From the NCBI RefSeq assembly GCF_900101625.1, contig NZ_FMYZ01000006.1, positions 1 to 64,000 of the forward strand: a stretch of DNA of 64,000 nt, given 5' to 3'. The notes below the pieces were generated by a model, which saw only the letters and a list, made by a program, of their open reading frames with translations, did not search any database and was not told the origin of the DNA. The translations under genes and the position numbers were made by a program. Source of the DNA: Cupriavidus sp. YR651 (GTDB taxonomy: Bacteria > Pseudomonadota > Gammaproteobacteria > Burkholderiales > Burkholderiaceae). Below, one piece after another: positions 9,538 through 18,299 of this stretch. Positions within the stretch are counted from its first letter, which is position 1. Each line of letters starts with the position of its first letter.

Positions 9538-10184
9538 TGAAGCTGGCCGCCCTGGACTCGGATATCGGTATCCGTTTCCAGCGCAGTGCCCACAGCTACC
9601 CGCAATCCCGTCACCAGCGTTTCCAGCGCCAGGCTCGGCGCGCCCGGATGGCGGGCGGCCTGCTCCGGCAGATAGGGGATGTGAATGAAGCCACCGCGCG
9701 TGGCGGCGAGGCCCTGGCGCGCAATCGCGTGCATCAGCCCGTAGAAGACGTGATTGCAGACGAAGGTGCCCGCCGTCTGCGACACCATTGCCGGCACGCC
9801 CGCCGCGCGCAGGTCGCGCACGATCGCCTTGATCGGCAACGTGGCGAAATAGGCCGCGGGGCCATCGCCGGCGATCGTCGTGTCGATGGGCTGTGCGCCG
9901 GCGTTGTCGGCAATGCGCGCATCGTCGACATTGATCGCGACCCGCTCGATGGACATTTCGGTCCGGCCGCCGGCCTGCCCGACGGCGATGACCAGCGCGG
10001 GCTTCAGCGTCTCCAGCAAGGCCGCCATCGCATCGATGGCCGCCCCGAACACGCAGGGCAGCTGGCGAGCGACGATCACGGCGTCGCCCACCTGCTGGCC
10101 ATCCAGCGCGCGTACCGCCTCCCACGATGGATTGACCGGTTCATTCTCGAACGGCTCGAAGCCGGTTAGCAGCACGGTGCGCAT
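9534..10184 (-). CDS. pcp: Pyrrolidone-carboxylate peptidase
   Basis: 216 residues, C15 cysteine peptidase that removes N-terminal pyroglutamate from peptides. The N-terminal [17 protein letters not shown] is the family signature; the active-site Cys is in [15 protein letters not shown] (about residue 143) and the catalytic His is in the [10 protein letters not shown] segment. Its product is free 5-oxoproline, which the upstream pxpABC genes would hydrolyse. It is the last gene of the operon, 15 bases after the DUF979 gene. The ATG at 10184 begins exactly at the conserved N-terminus. Confidence 0.93.
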   Translation of the reverse strand: MRTVLLTGFEPFENEPVNPSWEAVRALDGQQVGDAVIVARQLPCVFGAAIDAMAALLETLKPALVIAVGQAGGRTEMSIERVAINVDDARIADNAGAQPIDTTIAGDGPAAYFATLPIKAIVRDLRAAGVPAMVSQTAGTFVCNHVFYGLMHAIARQGLAATRGGFIHIPYLPEQAARHPGAPSLALETLVTGLRVAVGTALETDTDIRVQGGQLH

Positions 10185-10199
10185 GGCAGGCCTCTTGGA

Positions 10200-11150
10200 T
10201 TACATCAGGAAGTACAGCAGGAAGATGTTGGCGACCAGGATGCACAGGGCGGTGGGCACCTGCGCGCGGATCACCGCGTTCTTGTCTTCCAGCTCCAGCA
10301 GCGCGGCGGGCACGATGTTGAAGTTGGCCGCCATCGGCGTCATCAGCGTGCCGCAGTAGCCCGAGAACATGCCAATGGCCGCCATCACCGCCGGATTGCC
10401 GTGGAACATGCCCACCAGGATGGGCACGCCGACGCCACCGGTCATCACCGGGAACGCGGCAAAGCCGTTGCCCATGATCACCGTGAACAGCGCCATGCCG
10501 ATGCAGTACACCGCCACGGCCACCAGCTTGTAGTCCATGTTGATGTAGGCGGTGGTCAGGTGCGCCACGGCCTTGCCCACGCCGGCATCGGCAAACACCA
10601 GGCCCAGCATGGCCAGCATCTGCGGCAGCACCAGCGCCCAGCCGAGCGACTCGATCAGCCGGCGGGATTCGCGCATGCCCTGCACCGCGGTGTCACGCGT
10701 GAGCCAGCACACCACGGCCAGCGAGATCAGGCAGCCGATACCCAGCGACACGAAGGTCACGTTCTTGGGGTCCAGCAGCGCCAGGCCGCCGATCTTGACG
10801 TCCTTGAACAGCACGGTGCCCAGCACGGTGACGGCCGGAATCAGCAACGCGGGGATGAACAGCTTGTTGCCCAGGCGCTTTGCGCTGGCGCGGCGCTCCG
10901 CCTCGGGCAGAGTGCCATGCTTGCCGTGCCCCACGCCGCCAAACCCGGCGATCAGGGCCATGACCACGGCGGCAACGCCGACGATGGCCGGCGGGATCTT
11001 GTCGCCGATCAGGAAGATGATGGCGTACAGCAGCCAGAACAGTCCCGTGGACAGCCGACGCGGGTGCGTCTTGTCCGTGAACGTCATCAGCGCGGTAATC
11101 GCCAGCACCAGGCCGGCCAGCCAGTAGAGATAGTTGATGGATACGATCAT
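10200..11150 (-). CDS. DUF979 family membrane protein
   Basis: 316 residues, about nine hydrophobic helices, no signal peptide beyond the first helix. Sequence and partner match the DUF979 family, which is found next to DUF969 (here 3 bases apart). Both are integral inner-membrane proteins and resemble halves of an ion-coupled permease. Sitting between pxpA and pcp, the pair is a good candidate for uptake or release of pyroglutamate or pyroglutamyl peptides; this is inference from position, not a demonstrated activity. Confidence 0.85.
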   Translation of the reverse strand: MIVSINYLYWLAGLVLAITALMTFTDKTHPRRLSTGLFWLLYAIIFLIGDKIPPAIVGVAAVVMALIAGFGGVGHGKHGTLPEAERRASAKRLGNKLFIPALLIPAVTVLGTVLFKDVKIGGLALLDPKNVTFVSLGIGCLISLAVVCWLTRDTAVQGMRESRRLIESLGWALVLPQMLAMLGLVFADAGVGKAVAHLTTAYINMDYKLVAVAVYCIGMALFTVIMGNGFAAFPVMTGGVGVPILVGMFHGNPAVMAAIGMFSGYCGTLMTPMAANFNIVPAALLELEDKNAVIRAQVPTALCILVANIFLLYFLM

Positions 11151-11153
11151 GGC

Positions 11154-11897
11154 TTACTCCCCGACCTTGGCACCGGCACCGGCGGCCGCCGGCGTACTCG
11201 TCGCGGTCTTGCCGCCCAGCTCGCGTGCGAGCCAGCCGTCCAGGCGCCTCAGCCGCACGGCGTGGATCAGGAACGCGCAGATCGCGGTGGGAATGCCCCA
11301 CACGGCGATATGCAGCGGCTCCACGTCGATGTTCGACGACAGCAGGAACGTATGCATCAGCGCGATGGCGCCGAACGCCACGAAGATGTCTTCGCCGAAG
11401 AACAGGCCGACGTTGTCGGTGGCGGCGCAGAACGCCAGGATGCGCTGGCGCACCGGCTCCGGCAGGTGGCCGAAGCGGTTCTCGGCCGCGCCTTCGGCCA
11501 TCGGGGCCAGCAGCGGACGCACCATCTGCGGATGACCGCCCAGGCTCGTCAGGCCCACCGCGGCGGTGAGTTCACGCACGGCCAGGTAGACGATCAGCAG
11601 GCGCCCCACGGTGGCCGATGCGATGCGGGAAATCCACGCCTGCGCATGCTCGCGCAGCCCGTGGCGCTCCAGCAGGCCGATCACGGCCAGCGGCAACAGG
11701 ATGATCAGCGGCAGGTTGCGCGCCTTGACGAAGGCGGTACCGATCGCGGTGAAGATCTGCGTCAGCGGCATGGACGCGGCCAGCCCCGTGGCGATGGCGG
11801 CGAGCGCCACCACCAGCATGGGATTGAACCGCAGGACAAAGCCAATGATGATGACGCCGACCCCGAGCAGGGGCCAAAGATTGACAGCCGATTCCAT
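11154..11897 (-). CDS. DUF969 family membrane protein
   Basis: 247 residues, strongly hydrophobic with about six or seven helices. The conserved block ELTAAVGLTSLGGHPQMVRP and the polar AENRFG segment identify DUF969. The start at 11897 (MESAVNLWPLLG) was chosen because the longer frame adds a non-hydrophobic, antisense-like 48 residues. It is presumably the partner subunit of the DUF979 protein. Together they form the membrane part of the pyroglutamate operon; no ATPase or binding protein accompanies them. Confidence 0.85.
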   Translation of the reverse strand: MESAVNLWPLLGVGVIIIGFVLRFNPMLVVALAAIATGLAASMPLTQIFTAIGTAFVKARNLPLIILLPLAVIGLLERHGLREHAQAWISRIASATVGRLLIVYLAVRELTAAVGLTSLGGHPQMVRPLLAPMAEGAAENRFGHLPEPVRQRILAFCAATDNVGLFFGEDIFVAFGAIALMHTFLLSSNIDVEPLHIAVWGIPTAICAFLIHAVRLRRLDGWLARELGGKTATSTPAAAGAGAKVGE

Positions 11898-11952
11898 AGG
11901 AAACACCAATAAGTGTGATGGAGCAAAACCAGCGCAGCCGGGGGTCGTCCCG

Positions 11953-12693
11953 TCAGTCGCCGGCCCGGATGGCGATGCCCTCCGCGCCGAGCCGTTCCCG
12001 GATGCGGCGCGCAAAGGCAAGCGCGTGGGCGCCGTCGCCATGCAGGCACACGGTTTCGGCGCGAATCGGTACCCAGGTGCCGTCGATGGCGCGCACGCGT
12101 TGCTCGCGCACCATGGTCAGCGTCTGGTTCAGGGCCACTTCCTCGTCGTCGTGCAGCGCGCCGGGCGTGCCGCGCTTCACCAGCGTGCCGTCGGGGTTGT
12201 AGCCACGGTCGGCGAACACTTCTTCCTTCACGCGCAGGCCCGCCTCGCGCGCAATGGTGATCATCTGGCTGCTGGCCAGGCCGAAGAAAACGAGATCGGA
12301 ATCGTAGTCACGCACGGCGCGCACGATGGCTTCGCAAAGCTTGTCGTCGCGCACGGCCATGTTGTAGAGCGCGCCATGCGGCTTCACGTGAGCCAGCTCG
12401 CCGCCCTGCGCACGCACCATCGCGTCCAGCGCGCCAATCTGGTACAGCACGTCGGCGTAGACGGCCTCGGGATCGCGTTGCATCTCGGTGCGGCCGAAGT
12501 TTTCGCGGTCCGGAAAGCTCGGGTGCGCGCCGATCGCCACCTTGTTGGCCAGCGCCCATTTCACGGTCTGCAGCATCGTGGCGGCATCGCCGGCGTGCCA
12601 GCCGCACGCCACGTTGGCGGAGCTGATCAGCGCGAGCAGCGCCTCGTCGTTGCCGCAGCCTTCACCCAGGTCAGCGTTCAGGTCGATTTGCAT
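11953..12693 (-). CDS. pxpA: 5-oxoprolinase subunit A (LamB/YcsF family)
   Basis: 246 residues. The LamB/YcsF signature [20 protein letters not shown] opens the protein, followed by [13 protein letters not shown] and the [17 protein letters not shown] block. With PxpB and PxpC it forms the ATP-dependent prokaryotic 5-oxoprolinase that converts pyroglutamate to glutamate in the cytoplasm. A good ribosome site (AAGGAGAA, 5 bases before the ATG) supports the start. It sits 123 bases after pxpC and 55 bases before DUF969. Confidence 0.93.
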   Translation of the reverse strand: MQIDLNADLGEGCGNDEALLALISSANVACGWHAGDAATMLQTVKWALANKVAIGAHPSFPDRENFGRTEMQRDPEAVYADVLYQIGALDAMVRAQGGELAHVKPHGALYNMAVRDDKLCEAIVRAVRDYDSDLVFFGLASSQMITIAREAGLRVKEEVFADRGYNPDGTLVKRGTPGALHDDEEVALNQTLTMVREQRVRAIDGTWVPIRAETVCLHGDGAHALAFARRIRERLGAEGIAIRAGD

Positions 12694-12816
12694 TTGCGTT
12701 CTCCTTGTGCGGGCCGCGTCTGGCGCGAGCCGGGCGTGTGGGGGTGGTGGGATTCCTGGTAGCGCGGGGAATTCGTGGATGGTGCGGATGGCGTGGCGTG
12801 CATTCCGGCGACAGAT

Positions 12817-13836
12817 TCAGGCGACAAAGCGCGTGGTGGTGCGCCGGCGCGCGGCGATCTTCATGCCGTCGCCCTGCCATTGCAGCGCCTGGTCGATCTG
12901 GCGCAGATAACGATCCAGCTCCGCCTGCGCGGCGGCCGCTTCCTCCAGCGTCACCTGCGCAAACCGGACCGAGGCACCCAGCGGCACCTGTGCCAGCCGC
13001 CACAGGTCCGCGCCGATCACGACGCCGATCTTCGGGTAGCCGCCCGTGGTCTGGGCGTCGCTCATCAGCGCGATCGGCTGGCCGGCCGGCGGCACCTGCA
13101 TCACGCCCGGCACCACGCCATGCGACAGCAGGTCGCCGGAGCGGTCCGCACGGCGCGCCAGCGCCGGACCTTGCAGGCGCAGGCCCATGCGATTGCTCTG
13201 CGGTGTGATCGTCCAGTCGGCCTGCCACAGCGCGGCCTGCGCGTCGGATTCGAAATCGGGGTACTCGGGGCCCGGCAGCATGCGGATCACCCAGGCGTTG
13301 TCGATGCGGTTCGCCGGCAGCGACCAGCCCGGCCCGGCCACGCCCAGCCAGTCGCGCTCCTCGTCGAGACCGGGACGGCCAGCGGGCAGGCGATCGCCCT
13401 CGCGCAGCACGCGGCCTTCAAATCCGCCGTAGCCGGATTTCAGGTCCGTGCTGCGCGAATTCATGACCATCGGCACGTCGATGCCACCCGCCACGCAGAG
13501 ATAGGTGCGGGTGCCGCCGCGCGGCGACGGCAGCGTCAGCGTCTCGCCGCGGTGCACGTCGAAGGCATGCCACGACCAGACCGGCACGCCGTCGAGGTTG
13601 GCGCCGCAGTCCGCGCCGGTCAGCGCCACGCGCATGTCGGCATCGAAACGGACGGACGCGCGGCCCAGCGTGAATTCGATGGCGGCGGCGCCGCGCTCGT
13701 TGCCCAGCAGGCGGTTGCCTACCTGGAGTGCCAGGCTGTCAGCCGCACCGGATCGCCCCACGCCAAAGCGGCGGAAGCCCACGCGTCCCAGATCCTGGAC
13801 CGACGCCTGCGCGCCGGGACGAATGATTTCAATCAC
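12817..13836 (-). CDS. pxpC: 5-oxoprolinase subunit C (biotin-dependent carboxyltransferase-like, KipA family)
   Basis: 339 residues. The opening IRPGAQASVQDLGRVGFRRFG is the family hallmark, with AVRFAxxT-type C-terminal segments. It starts with GTG and overlaps the pxpB stop as GTGA, so the two are translated together, as expected for subunits of one complex. The family is often mis-annotated as allophanate hydrolase subunit 2 or as the B. subtilis kinase antagonist KipA; the presence of pxpA and pcp here argues for the oxoprolinase role. Confidence 0.92.
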   Translation of the reverse strand: MIEIIRPGAQASVQDLGRVGFRRFGVGRSGAADSLALQVGNRLLGNERGAAAIEFTLGRASVRFDADMRVALTGADCGANLDGVPVWSWHAFDVHRGETLTLPSPRGGTRTYLCVAGGIDVPMVMNSRSTDLKSGYGGFEGRVLREGDRLPAGRPGLDEERDWLGVAGPGWSLPANRIDNAWVIRMLPGPEYPDFESDAQAALWQADWTITPQSNRMGLRLQGPALARRADRSGDLLSHGVVPGVMQVPPAGQPIALMSDAQTTGGYPKIGVVIGADLWRLAQVPLGASVRFAQVTLEEAAAAQAELDRYLRQIDQALQWQGDGMKIAARRRTTTRFVA

Positions 13837-14483
13837 GCCAGGTACTCCTCGACGACGAAGCGCACGGTATCGCCCGGCGCAAACAGTGACGGCGGATCAC
13901 GATCCGCCACGAAGAGCTGGGCGTCGGTATGGCCGATCAGTTGCCAGCCGCCCGGCAGCACGGCCGGATAGATGCCGGTCTGCTCGCCGCCGATGCCGAC
14001 GGCGCCCGCCGGCACGGCCAGGCGCGGTTCCCGCCGGCGCGGCGTAGCCAGTTCCGGGGCCATGCCGCCCATATAGGCGAAGCCGGGCTGAAAGCCCAGG
14101 AAGTAGACGACGTACTCGCCCGACGCATGGCGGCGCACCACTTCCTGCGGCGTCATGCCCGTGTGCGCGGCCACGTCGGCCAGGTCCGGGCCGAACTCGC
14201 CGCCATAGCGCACGGGGATTTCCACGAGCTTGCCGGTGGCATTGCGCGTCTCGCCGGACGCCCACGCGAGCTTGAGATTACGCTCCAGCGCGGCCACGTC
14301 GGCGGTCTCGTCGAAGACGACGGTGAGGTTGTTCATCCCTGGCACGACGTCGACCACGCCGCGCCAGTCGGCGGCGCGCTCGGCCATGGCCCAGATGCGA
14401 CGCTGGACGTCGAGCGAGGCTGGCGGCGCCACGCTATAGAGCAGCGCCTGCTCGGCCAGACGATGGACGGTGCATTGGGGCAT
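13833..14483 (-). CDS. pxpB: 5-oxoprolinase subunit B (KipI family)
   Basis: 216 residues of the KipI/allophanate hydrolase subunit 1 type. Diagnostic block VVYFLGFQPGFAYMGGM about residue 123, followed by RREPRLAVPAGAVGIGGEQTGIYP. It is the first gene of the pyroglutamate operon, so the promoter should lie in 14484-14700, where an AT-rich inverted repeat is visible. Overlaps pxpC by 4 bases. Confidence 0.92.
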   Translation of the reverse strand: MPQCTVHRLAEQALLYSVAPPASLDVQRRIWAMAERAADWRGVVDVVPGMNNLTVVFDETADVAALERNLKLAWASGETRNATGKLVEIPVRYGGEFGPDLADVAAHTGMTPQEVVRRHASGEYVVYFLGFQPGFAYMGGMAPELATPRRREPRLAVPAGAVGIGGEQTGIYPAVLPGGWQLIGHTDAQLFVADRDPPSLFAPGDTVRFVVEEYLA

Positions 14484-14582
14484 ATCGGCAACCGGTGTGA
14501 TGGGGGCGGACCCAGGTCAAGGCAGTGTAGGCGCCGCCAGACCGAAGGTGCGGGTCGTCGATGGCTCCGAAGTGACTGATTC

Positions 14583-14612
14583 GAATTTCATCGACGATTT
14601 ATCGATAAATTC
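14583..14612. promoter_or_regulatory. AT-rich inverted repeat, candidate operator for the pxp operon
   Basis: GAATTTCATCGA and TCGATAAATTC form an imperfect inverted repeat (one extra base in the left arm) in a locally AT-rich stretch about 100 bases upstream of pxpB. The position and symmetry suit a repressor or activator site for the pyroglutamate operon. The regulator is not identified; none is encoded next to the operon. Confidence 0.35.
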
Positions 14613-14779
14613 ATCATAACGAAACATGCGCACGCCCAGCACTCGGGGTTGACCCTAGGTGTTTACGCACCGTTAGCGACAAGATCGCGCCACGAATGGG
14701 AATAAGTGATTTTTGAGGCGCCCGTTGAAAGGGGCACTGAAGGGTCGCGGCCAGACATTCAGCGAAATGCCTGCCGGAA

Positions 14780-14812
14780 AAACAAAACCGGCCGGGGGAG
14801 ACCCGGCCGGTT
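14780..14812 (-). terminator. Rho-independent terminator of lipA
   Basis: Perfect 11-bp stem: AACCGGCCGGG (14786-14796) and CCCGGCCGGTT (14802-14812) around GGAGA. On the minus strand it is followed by TTTTGTTTTT. It lies just after the lipA stop. Confidence 0.9.
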
Positions 14813-14841
14813 GGGGTACCGCGCTGGCGGTGCAGAAGCGA

Positions 14842-15834
14842 TCAGGCGAAACCGGCCTGATGCGCCTGCTGGTCGGCGTGGTACGAGCTGCGGACCATCG
14901 CGCCCACGGCGGCGTGCGTGAAGCCCATCTTGTACGCCTCTTCCTCGAACATCTTGAAGGTGTCCGGATGTACGTAACGCAGCACCGGCAGATGGTGGTT
15001 CGACGGCGCCAGGTACTGGCCGATCGTCAGCATGTCGATGTCATGGGCGCGCATGTCGCGCATGACGTCGAGGATTTCCTCGTCGGTCTCGCCCAGGCCG
15101 ACCATCAGGCCCGACTTGGTCGGCACGTTCGGGTTGCGGCGCTTGAATTCCTGCAGCAGCTTGAGCGAGTGCGCGTAGTCCGCGCCCGGGCGGGCCTGCT
15201 TGTACAGGCGCGGCACCGTTTCCATGTTGTGGTTCATCACATCGGGCGGAGCGACCTGAAGAACGTCCAGCGCCTTTTCCAGGCGGCCGCGGAAGTCCGG
15301 CACCAGCACCTCGATGCGGGTGTCCGGCGACAGCGCGCGGGTCTGCGAGATGCAGTCCACATAATGCTGGGCCCCGCCGTCGCGCAGGTCGTCGCGGTCC
15401 ACGCTGGTGATCACCACATAGTTCAGCTTGAGCTGGGCGATCGTGCGCGCCAGGTTCCCGGGCTCGTTGACATCCAGCGGGTCCGGACGGCCGTGGCCGA
15501 CGTCGCAGAACGGGCAGCGGCGCGTGCACTTGTCGCCCATGATCATGAACGTGGCCGTGCCCTTGCCAAAGCATTCGCCGATATTCGGACAGCTGGCTTC
15601 CTCGCACACCGTCACGAGGTTGTTGGCGCGCAGGATGTCCTTGATCTCGTAGAAGCGCGAGTTGCCGGTGGCGGCCTTGACGCGAATCCACTCCGGCTTC
15701 TTGAGCTTTTCGGCGGGAACGATCTTGATGGGGATGCGTGCGGTCTTGTCGGCCGACTTCTGCTTGCGGGTCGGGTCGTAGTCGGCAGGGGATTGCGGGG
15801 CTTCGCTGGACGTGGCGATCAGTGCGTCGCTCAT
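14842..15834 (-). CDS. lipA: Lipoyl synthase
   Basis: 330 residues, radical SAM enzyme inserting two sulfurs into protein-bound octanoyl groups. Both iron-sulfur motifs are present: [12 protein letters not shown] (auxiliary cluster) and CTRRCPFC (CX3CX2C, SAM cluster), plus the C-terminal RSSYHAD whose Ser ligates the auxiliary cluster. The start MSDALIA at 15834 has a GGAG site 6 bases upstream; a longer frame adds 10 residues with no better support. lipB lies 64 bases upstream on the same strand, giving the usual lipB-lipA order. A terminator follows. Confidence 0.96.
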   Translation of the reverse strand: MSDALIATSSEAPQSPADYDPTRKQKSADKTARIPIKIVPAEKLKKPEWIRVKAATGNSRFYEIKDILRANNLVTVCEEASCPNIGECFGKGTATFMIMGDKCTRRCPFCDVGHGRPDPLDVNEPGNLARTIAQLKLNYVVITSVDRDDLRDGGAQHYVDCISQTRALSPDTRIEVLVPDFRGRLEKALDVLQVAPPDVMNHNMETVPRLYKQARPGADYAHSLKLLQEFKRRNPNVPTKSGLMVGLGETDEEILDVMRDMRAHDIDMLTIGQYLAPSNHHLPVLRYVHPDTFKMFEEEAYKMGFTHAAVGAMVRSSYHADQQAHQAGFA

Positions 15835-15898
15835 ACTATTCTCCGCACGCGCGGCCGCGTGCATGTTTGGCTGTGATTCGGGCCGGGCGTGCCATGGT

Positions 15899-16627
15899 TC
15901 AGGCGGCCTCGGCAGCGGCAGTCCCGGGGGCCACGGTACGCGCTTCGCGTGCCGTCAGCACCTCGCACAAAGCCGCCGCCAGGCGCCGTGCGATCTCGGG
16001 TTGTTGTGCCGCAGTCACGGGCTGTGGCGTCGCGCCGCCGGCATCGGTCGCCGCCGTGAAGGTGGCGCCTGCGGTGGCCATGTCGACGGTTTCCAGTCCG
16101 GCATAGCCGCAGGGATTGATGCGCAGGAACGGCGAGAGGTCCATCTGCACGTTGAGGCTGACGCCGTGATAGCTGCAGCCGTTGCGGATCTTGAGGCCGA
16201 GCGCTGCGATCTTGGCACCCTGGTGCGGCCCATCGGACAAATAAATGCCGGGGGCGCCGGGCTTGCGTTCGGCTGCGAGATTATACGCCGCGAGCGTGTC
16301 CAGTACCGCCTGCTCGATATCGGTGACCATCTCGCGCACCATCAGGTGACGGCGGCGCAGATCCAGCAGCAGATAGGCCACCACCTGGCCCGGGCCGTGA
16401 TAAGTGATCTGTCCGCCACGGTCGATCTGCACGACGGGAATCGTATCGTCGGGGCACAGCAGGTGCGCGGGATCGCCGGCCTGGCCGAGCGTGTACACCG
16501 GCGGGTGCTCGACCAGCCAGATCTGGTCGGGCGTCTGGGGCGTGCGGGCAGCGGTGAAGTCCCGCATCGCGTCGAAACAGGGCTGGTAAGGCTCTTCGCC
16601 CCGCTCGATGACTTGGATCGGATGCAT
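15899..16627 (-). CDS. lipB: Octanoyl-[acyl-carrier-protein]-protein N-octanoyltransferase
   Basis: 242 residues. It moves octanoyl from ACP to the lipoyl domains of 2-oxoacid dehydrogenases and GcvH. Seen: [29 protein letters not shown], the catalytic Lys in KIAALGLKI and the acyl-accepting Cys in [14 protein letters not shown]. The start [10 protein letters not shown] at 16627 was chosen; more upstream in-frame ATGs fall inside or beyond the hairpin at 16648-16667. It has a longer Ala-rich C-terminal extension than E. coli LipB. Confidence 0.94.
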   Translation of the reverse strand: MHPIQVIERGEEPYQPCFDAMRDFTAARTPQTPDQIWLVEHPPVYTLGQAGDPAHLLCPDDTIPVVQIDRGGQITYHGPGQVVAYLLLDLRRRHLMVREMVTDIEQAVLDTLAAYNLAAERKPGAPGIYLSDGPHQGAKIAALGLKIRNGCSYHGVSLNVQMDLSPFLRINPCGYAGLETVDMATAGATFTAATDAGGATPQPVTAAQQPEIARRLAAALCEVLTAREARTVAPGTAAAEAA

Positions 16628-16643
16628 GCACGAGAGTGTAACG

Positions 16644-16667
16644 AAAAGGGCCGGCATGCGCCGGCCC
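16644..16667 (-). terminator. Rho-independent terminator between the DUF2917 gene and lipB
   Basis: GGGCCGGC and GCCGGCCC form a perfect 8-bp stem around a 4-base loop. On the minus strand it is followed by TTTT. It ends the DUF2917 transcript just upstream of lipB, so lipB needs its own promoter or readthrough. Confidence 0.75.
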
Positions 16668-16777
16668 CCTTCTCGTCTGGAGCCCCCGGTCATGGCGGGG
16701 CCTCCCGGCGATTCTTCACCTGTGGCGTCTTGCCGGCATCCGGCGGCCAGACCAGCCGCAGATGCGGACAACCCGGC

Positions 16778-17146
16778 TCAGGATGCCGTGACCTGGTCTT
16801 TCCCCGGGGTCCATTCCGTGCCTCGAACCAAACGCCTCACGGCGCGATACACGAGGTGCGGCACATCGGCCAAGGTCAGCGCCGGGCGGCGGGCTTCGGC
16901 AATCAGGGCCAGCCGTACCGCGCCGGCGGCGCGCGGGTCTACGCTAAGAACGATCTCATCGCCACGCCGGAGCAACAGGCTGCTGCCACAACGCAGCCAG
17001 TAATCCTCCGAATCGTTCTCGCGGGTGACCCATACATCCATGCCGTGGGCGTCTTCCACAAACAGACGCTGTGCCGCATGAAGAGACAGGGCGGTCACTT
17101 CGCCGGGATTCAGGGTGAAGACTGTCGTTGTGAGCAATGCTTTCAT
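16778..17146 (-). CDS. DUF2917 family protein
   Basis: 122 residues, small cytoplasmic beta-rich protein. It matches the DUF2917 pattern: FTLNPGEVTALSL, then RLFVEDAHGMDVWVTREND, DYWLRCGSSLLLRRGDEIVLSV, followed by a Leu/Arg-rich helix. The function is unknown. It is divergent from a LysR-type regulator with a 193-base shared promoter region, a layout that suggests control by that regulator. GGAG lies about 8 bases before the ATG. Confidence 0.75.
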   Translation of the reverse strand: MKALLTTTVFTLNPGEVTALSLHAAQRLFVEDAHGMDVWVTRENDSEDYWLRCGSSLLLRRGDEIVLSVDPRAAGAVRLALIAEARRPALTLADVPHLVYRAVRRLVRGTEWTPGKDQVTAS

Positions 17147-17280
17147 GATGGCTTCTCCGTATGCCGGTTGCCGCTGTATCGTCGGCGTCGCCGGAACTGG
17201 CTTGGTTATTGGACCAAGACAGTTTGGGGGCGCTTGTCAGGGGGTCCGGTGCATTGAATTCTAGTGATTACCCTTGCTCT

Positions 17281-17304
17281 CTCAAAACGATATATATTCT
17301 TGAG
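17281..17304. promoter_or_regulatory. Imperfect palindrome, candidate LysR-type operator
   Basis: A 24-base imperfect palindrome running from CTCAA to TTGAG (9 of 12 positions symmetric) with a TATATAT core, 36 bases upstream of the LysR-family gene and between it and the divergent DUF2917 gene. The T-N11-A-like symmetry and location fit autoregulation by the LysR protein. Confidence 0.45.
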
Positions 17305-17339
17305 TCTTGTTAGTGAATCTCACATAGAGCGAGGTCATC

Positions 17340-18299
17340 ATGGTCTGGAGCGGGAGCTGGAACCCCGACGATCCCCGTAGCTGGAAACGGGAATTCCCGC
17401 GCCTGCCGGCGCTCTCCGCGCTGCGCGCGTTCGAAGCCGCGGCGCGCTATGAGAGCTTTTCGCGGGCGGCGGCCGAGTTGTTCGTCACGCACGGCGCCGT
17501 GAGCCACCAGATCCGCGCGCTGGAAGAAGAACTGGGCCAGCCGTTGTTCGAACGCCGCGGCAAGCGCGTCATCCTGACCACCAACGGCCGGGTGTATGCG
17601 GAGCGGGTGCGCGACGCCCTGCTACAGATTGCCGATGCCACGCGCGTGCTGCAGGCCGGCAACCGCGACAAGCGCCTGACCATCAGCACCATGCCGTCGT
17701 TTGCCGCGCGCTGGCTCACGCCGCGCATCGGCAGCTTTATCGAACGGCATCCGGAACTGGATGTGGAGCTGCTGTCATCGAACTCGCTGGTCGACTTTGC
17801 CAACGAGGAAGTGGACGTGGCGCTGCGCATGGGCAGTGGCGACTATCCGGGCCTGTACGTGGAGCGTCTGCTGGACGATGTGTTCTTCCCGGTCTGCAGC
17901 CCCGACTTCAACGGCGGGCGTCTGCCGGAACTGCCGGCGCACATGGCGGGCATGCCGCTGCTGCGCGGCGAAGGCGATCCGTGGAAACCGTGGTTCGAGG
18001 CCGCCGGGCTGGACTGGCCGGAGCCGCGCACGGGGCTGCTGCTGCAGGATTCCTCGCTGCTGCTGCAGGCAGCGGCCGAAGGCCAGGGCGTGGCGCTGAT
18101 CCGGCCCTCGCTGGCCTACAACGATCTGCTGTCCGGGCGTGTGGTGCGGCTGTTCAACGTCAGCATCCCGTGTCCGTGGCTGCTCCATTTCGTCTGCACG
18201 CCGGCCAACCTGGAGACGACCAAGGTGCAGGCGTTCCGCCATTGGCTGCTGCCCGAGATGGAACGCTTCCGGAACATCCTGTCCCAGTGGGCGAACTAG
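17340..18299 (+). CDS. LysR-family transcriptional regulator (GcvA-like)
   Basis: 319 residues. A winged helix-turn-helix at about residues 20-80 (LPALSALRAFEAAARYESFS, SHQIRALEEELGQPLFERRG) is followed by an effector-binding periplasmic-binding-protein-like domain (100-300). The LPALSALRAFEAAAR opening resembles the GcvA/AmpR-like subgroup. GAGG lies 5 bases before the ATG. It is probably the regulator of the divergent DUF2917 gene and of itself; the effector is unknown. Its last 4 bases overlap the 3' end of convergent xerC. Confidence 0.88.
   Translation: MVWSGSWNPDDPRSWKREFPRLPALSALRAFEAAARYESFSRAAAELFVTHGAVSHQIRALEEELGQPLFERRGKRVILTTNGRVYAERVRDALLQIADATRVLQAGNRDKRLTISTMPSFAARWLTPRIGSFIERHPELDVELLSSNSLVDFANEEVDVALRMGSGDYPGLYVERLLDDVFFPVCSPDFNGGRLPELPAHMAGMPLLRGEGDPWKPWFEAAGLDWPEPRTGLLLQDSSLLLQAAAEGQGVALIRPSLAYNDLLSGRVVRLFNVSIPCPWLLHFVCTPANLETTKVQAFRHWLLPEMERFRNILSQWAN

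Larger units (their letters stand above)
14484..14841. other. Intergenic region upstream of pxpB and downstream of lipA
   Basis: 358 bases without a gene. It holds the pxpB leader and promoter side (14484-14700, including the AT-rich inverted repeat at 14583-14612) and the lipA terminator (14780-14812). No credible small ORF was seen. Confidence 0.7.

Noticed and set aside
14706..14921. A small plus-strand frame across the lipA terminator
   Set aside because: It runs through the terminator stem into lipA antisense and has no ribosome site or family.
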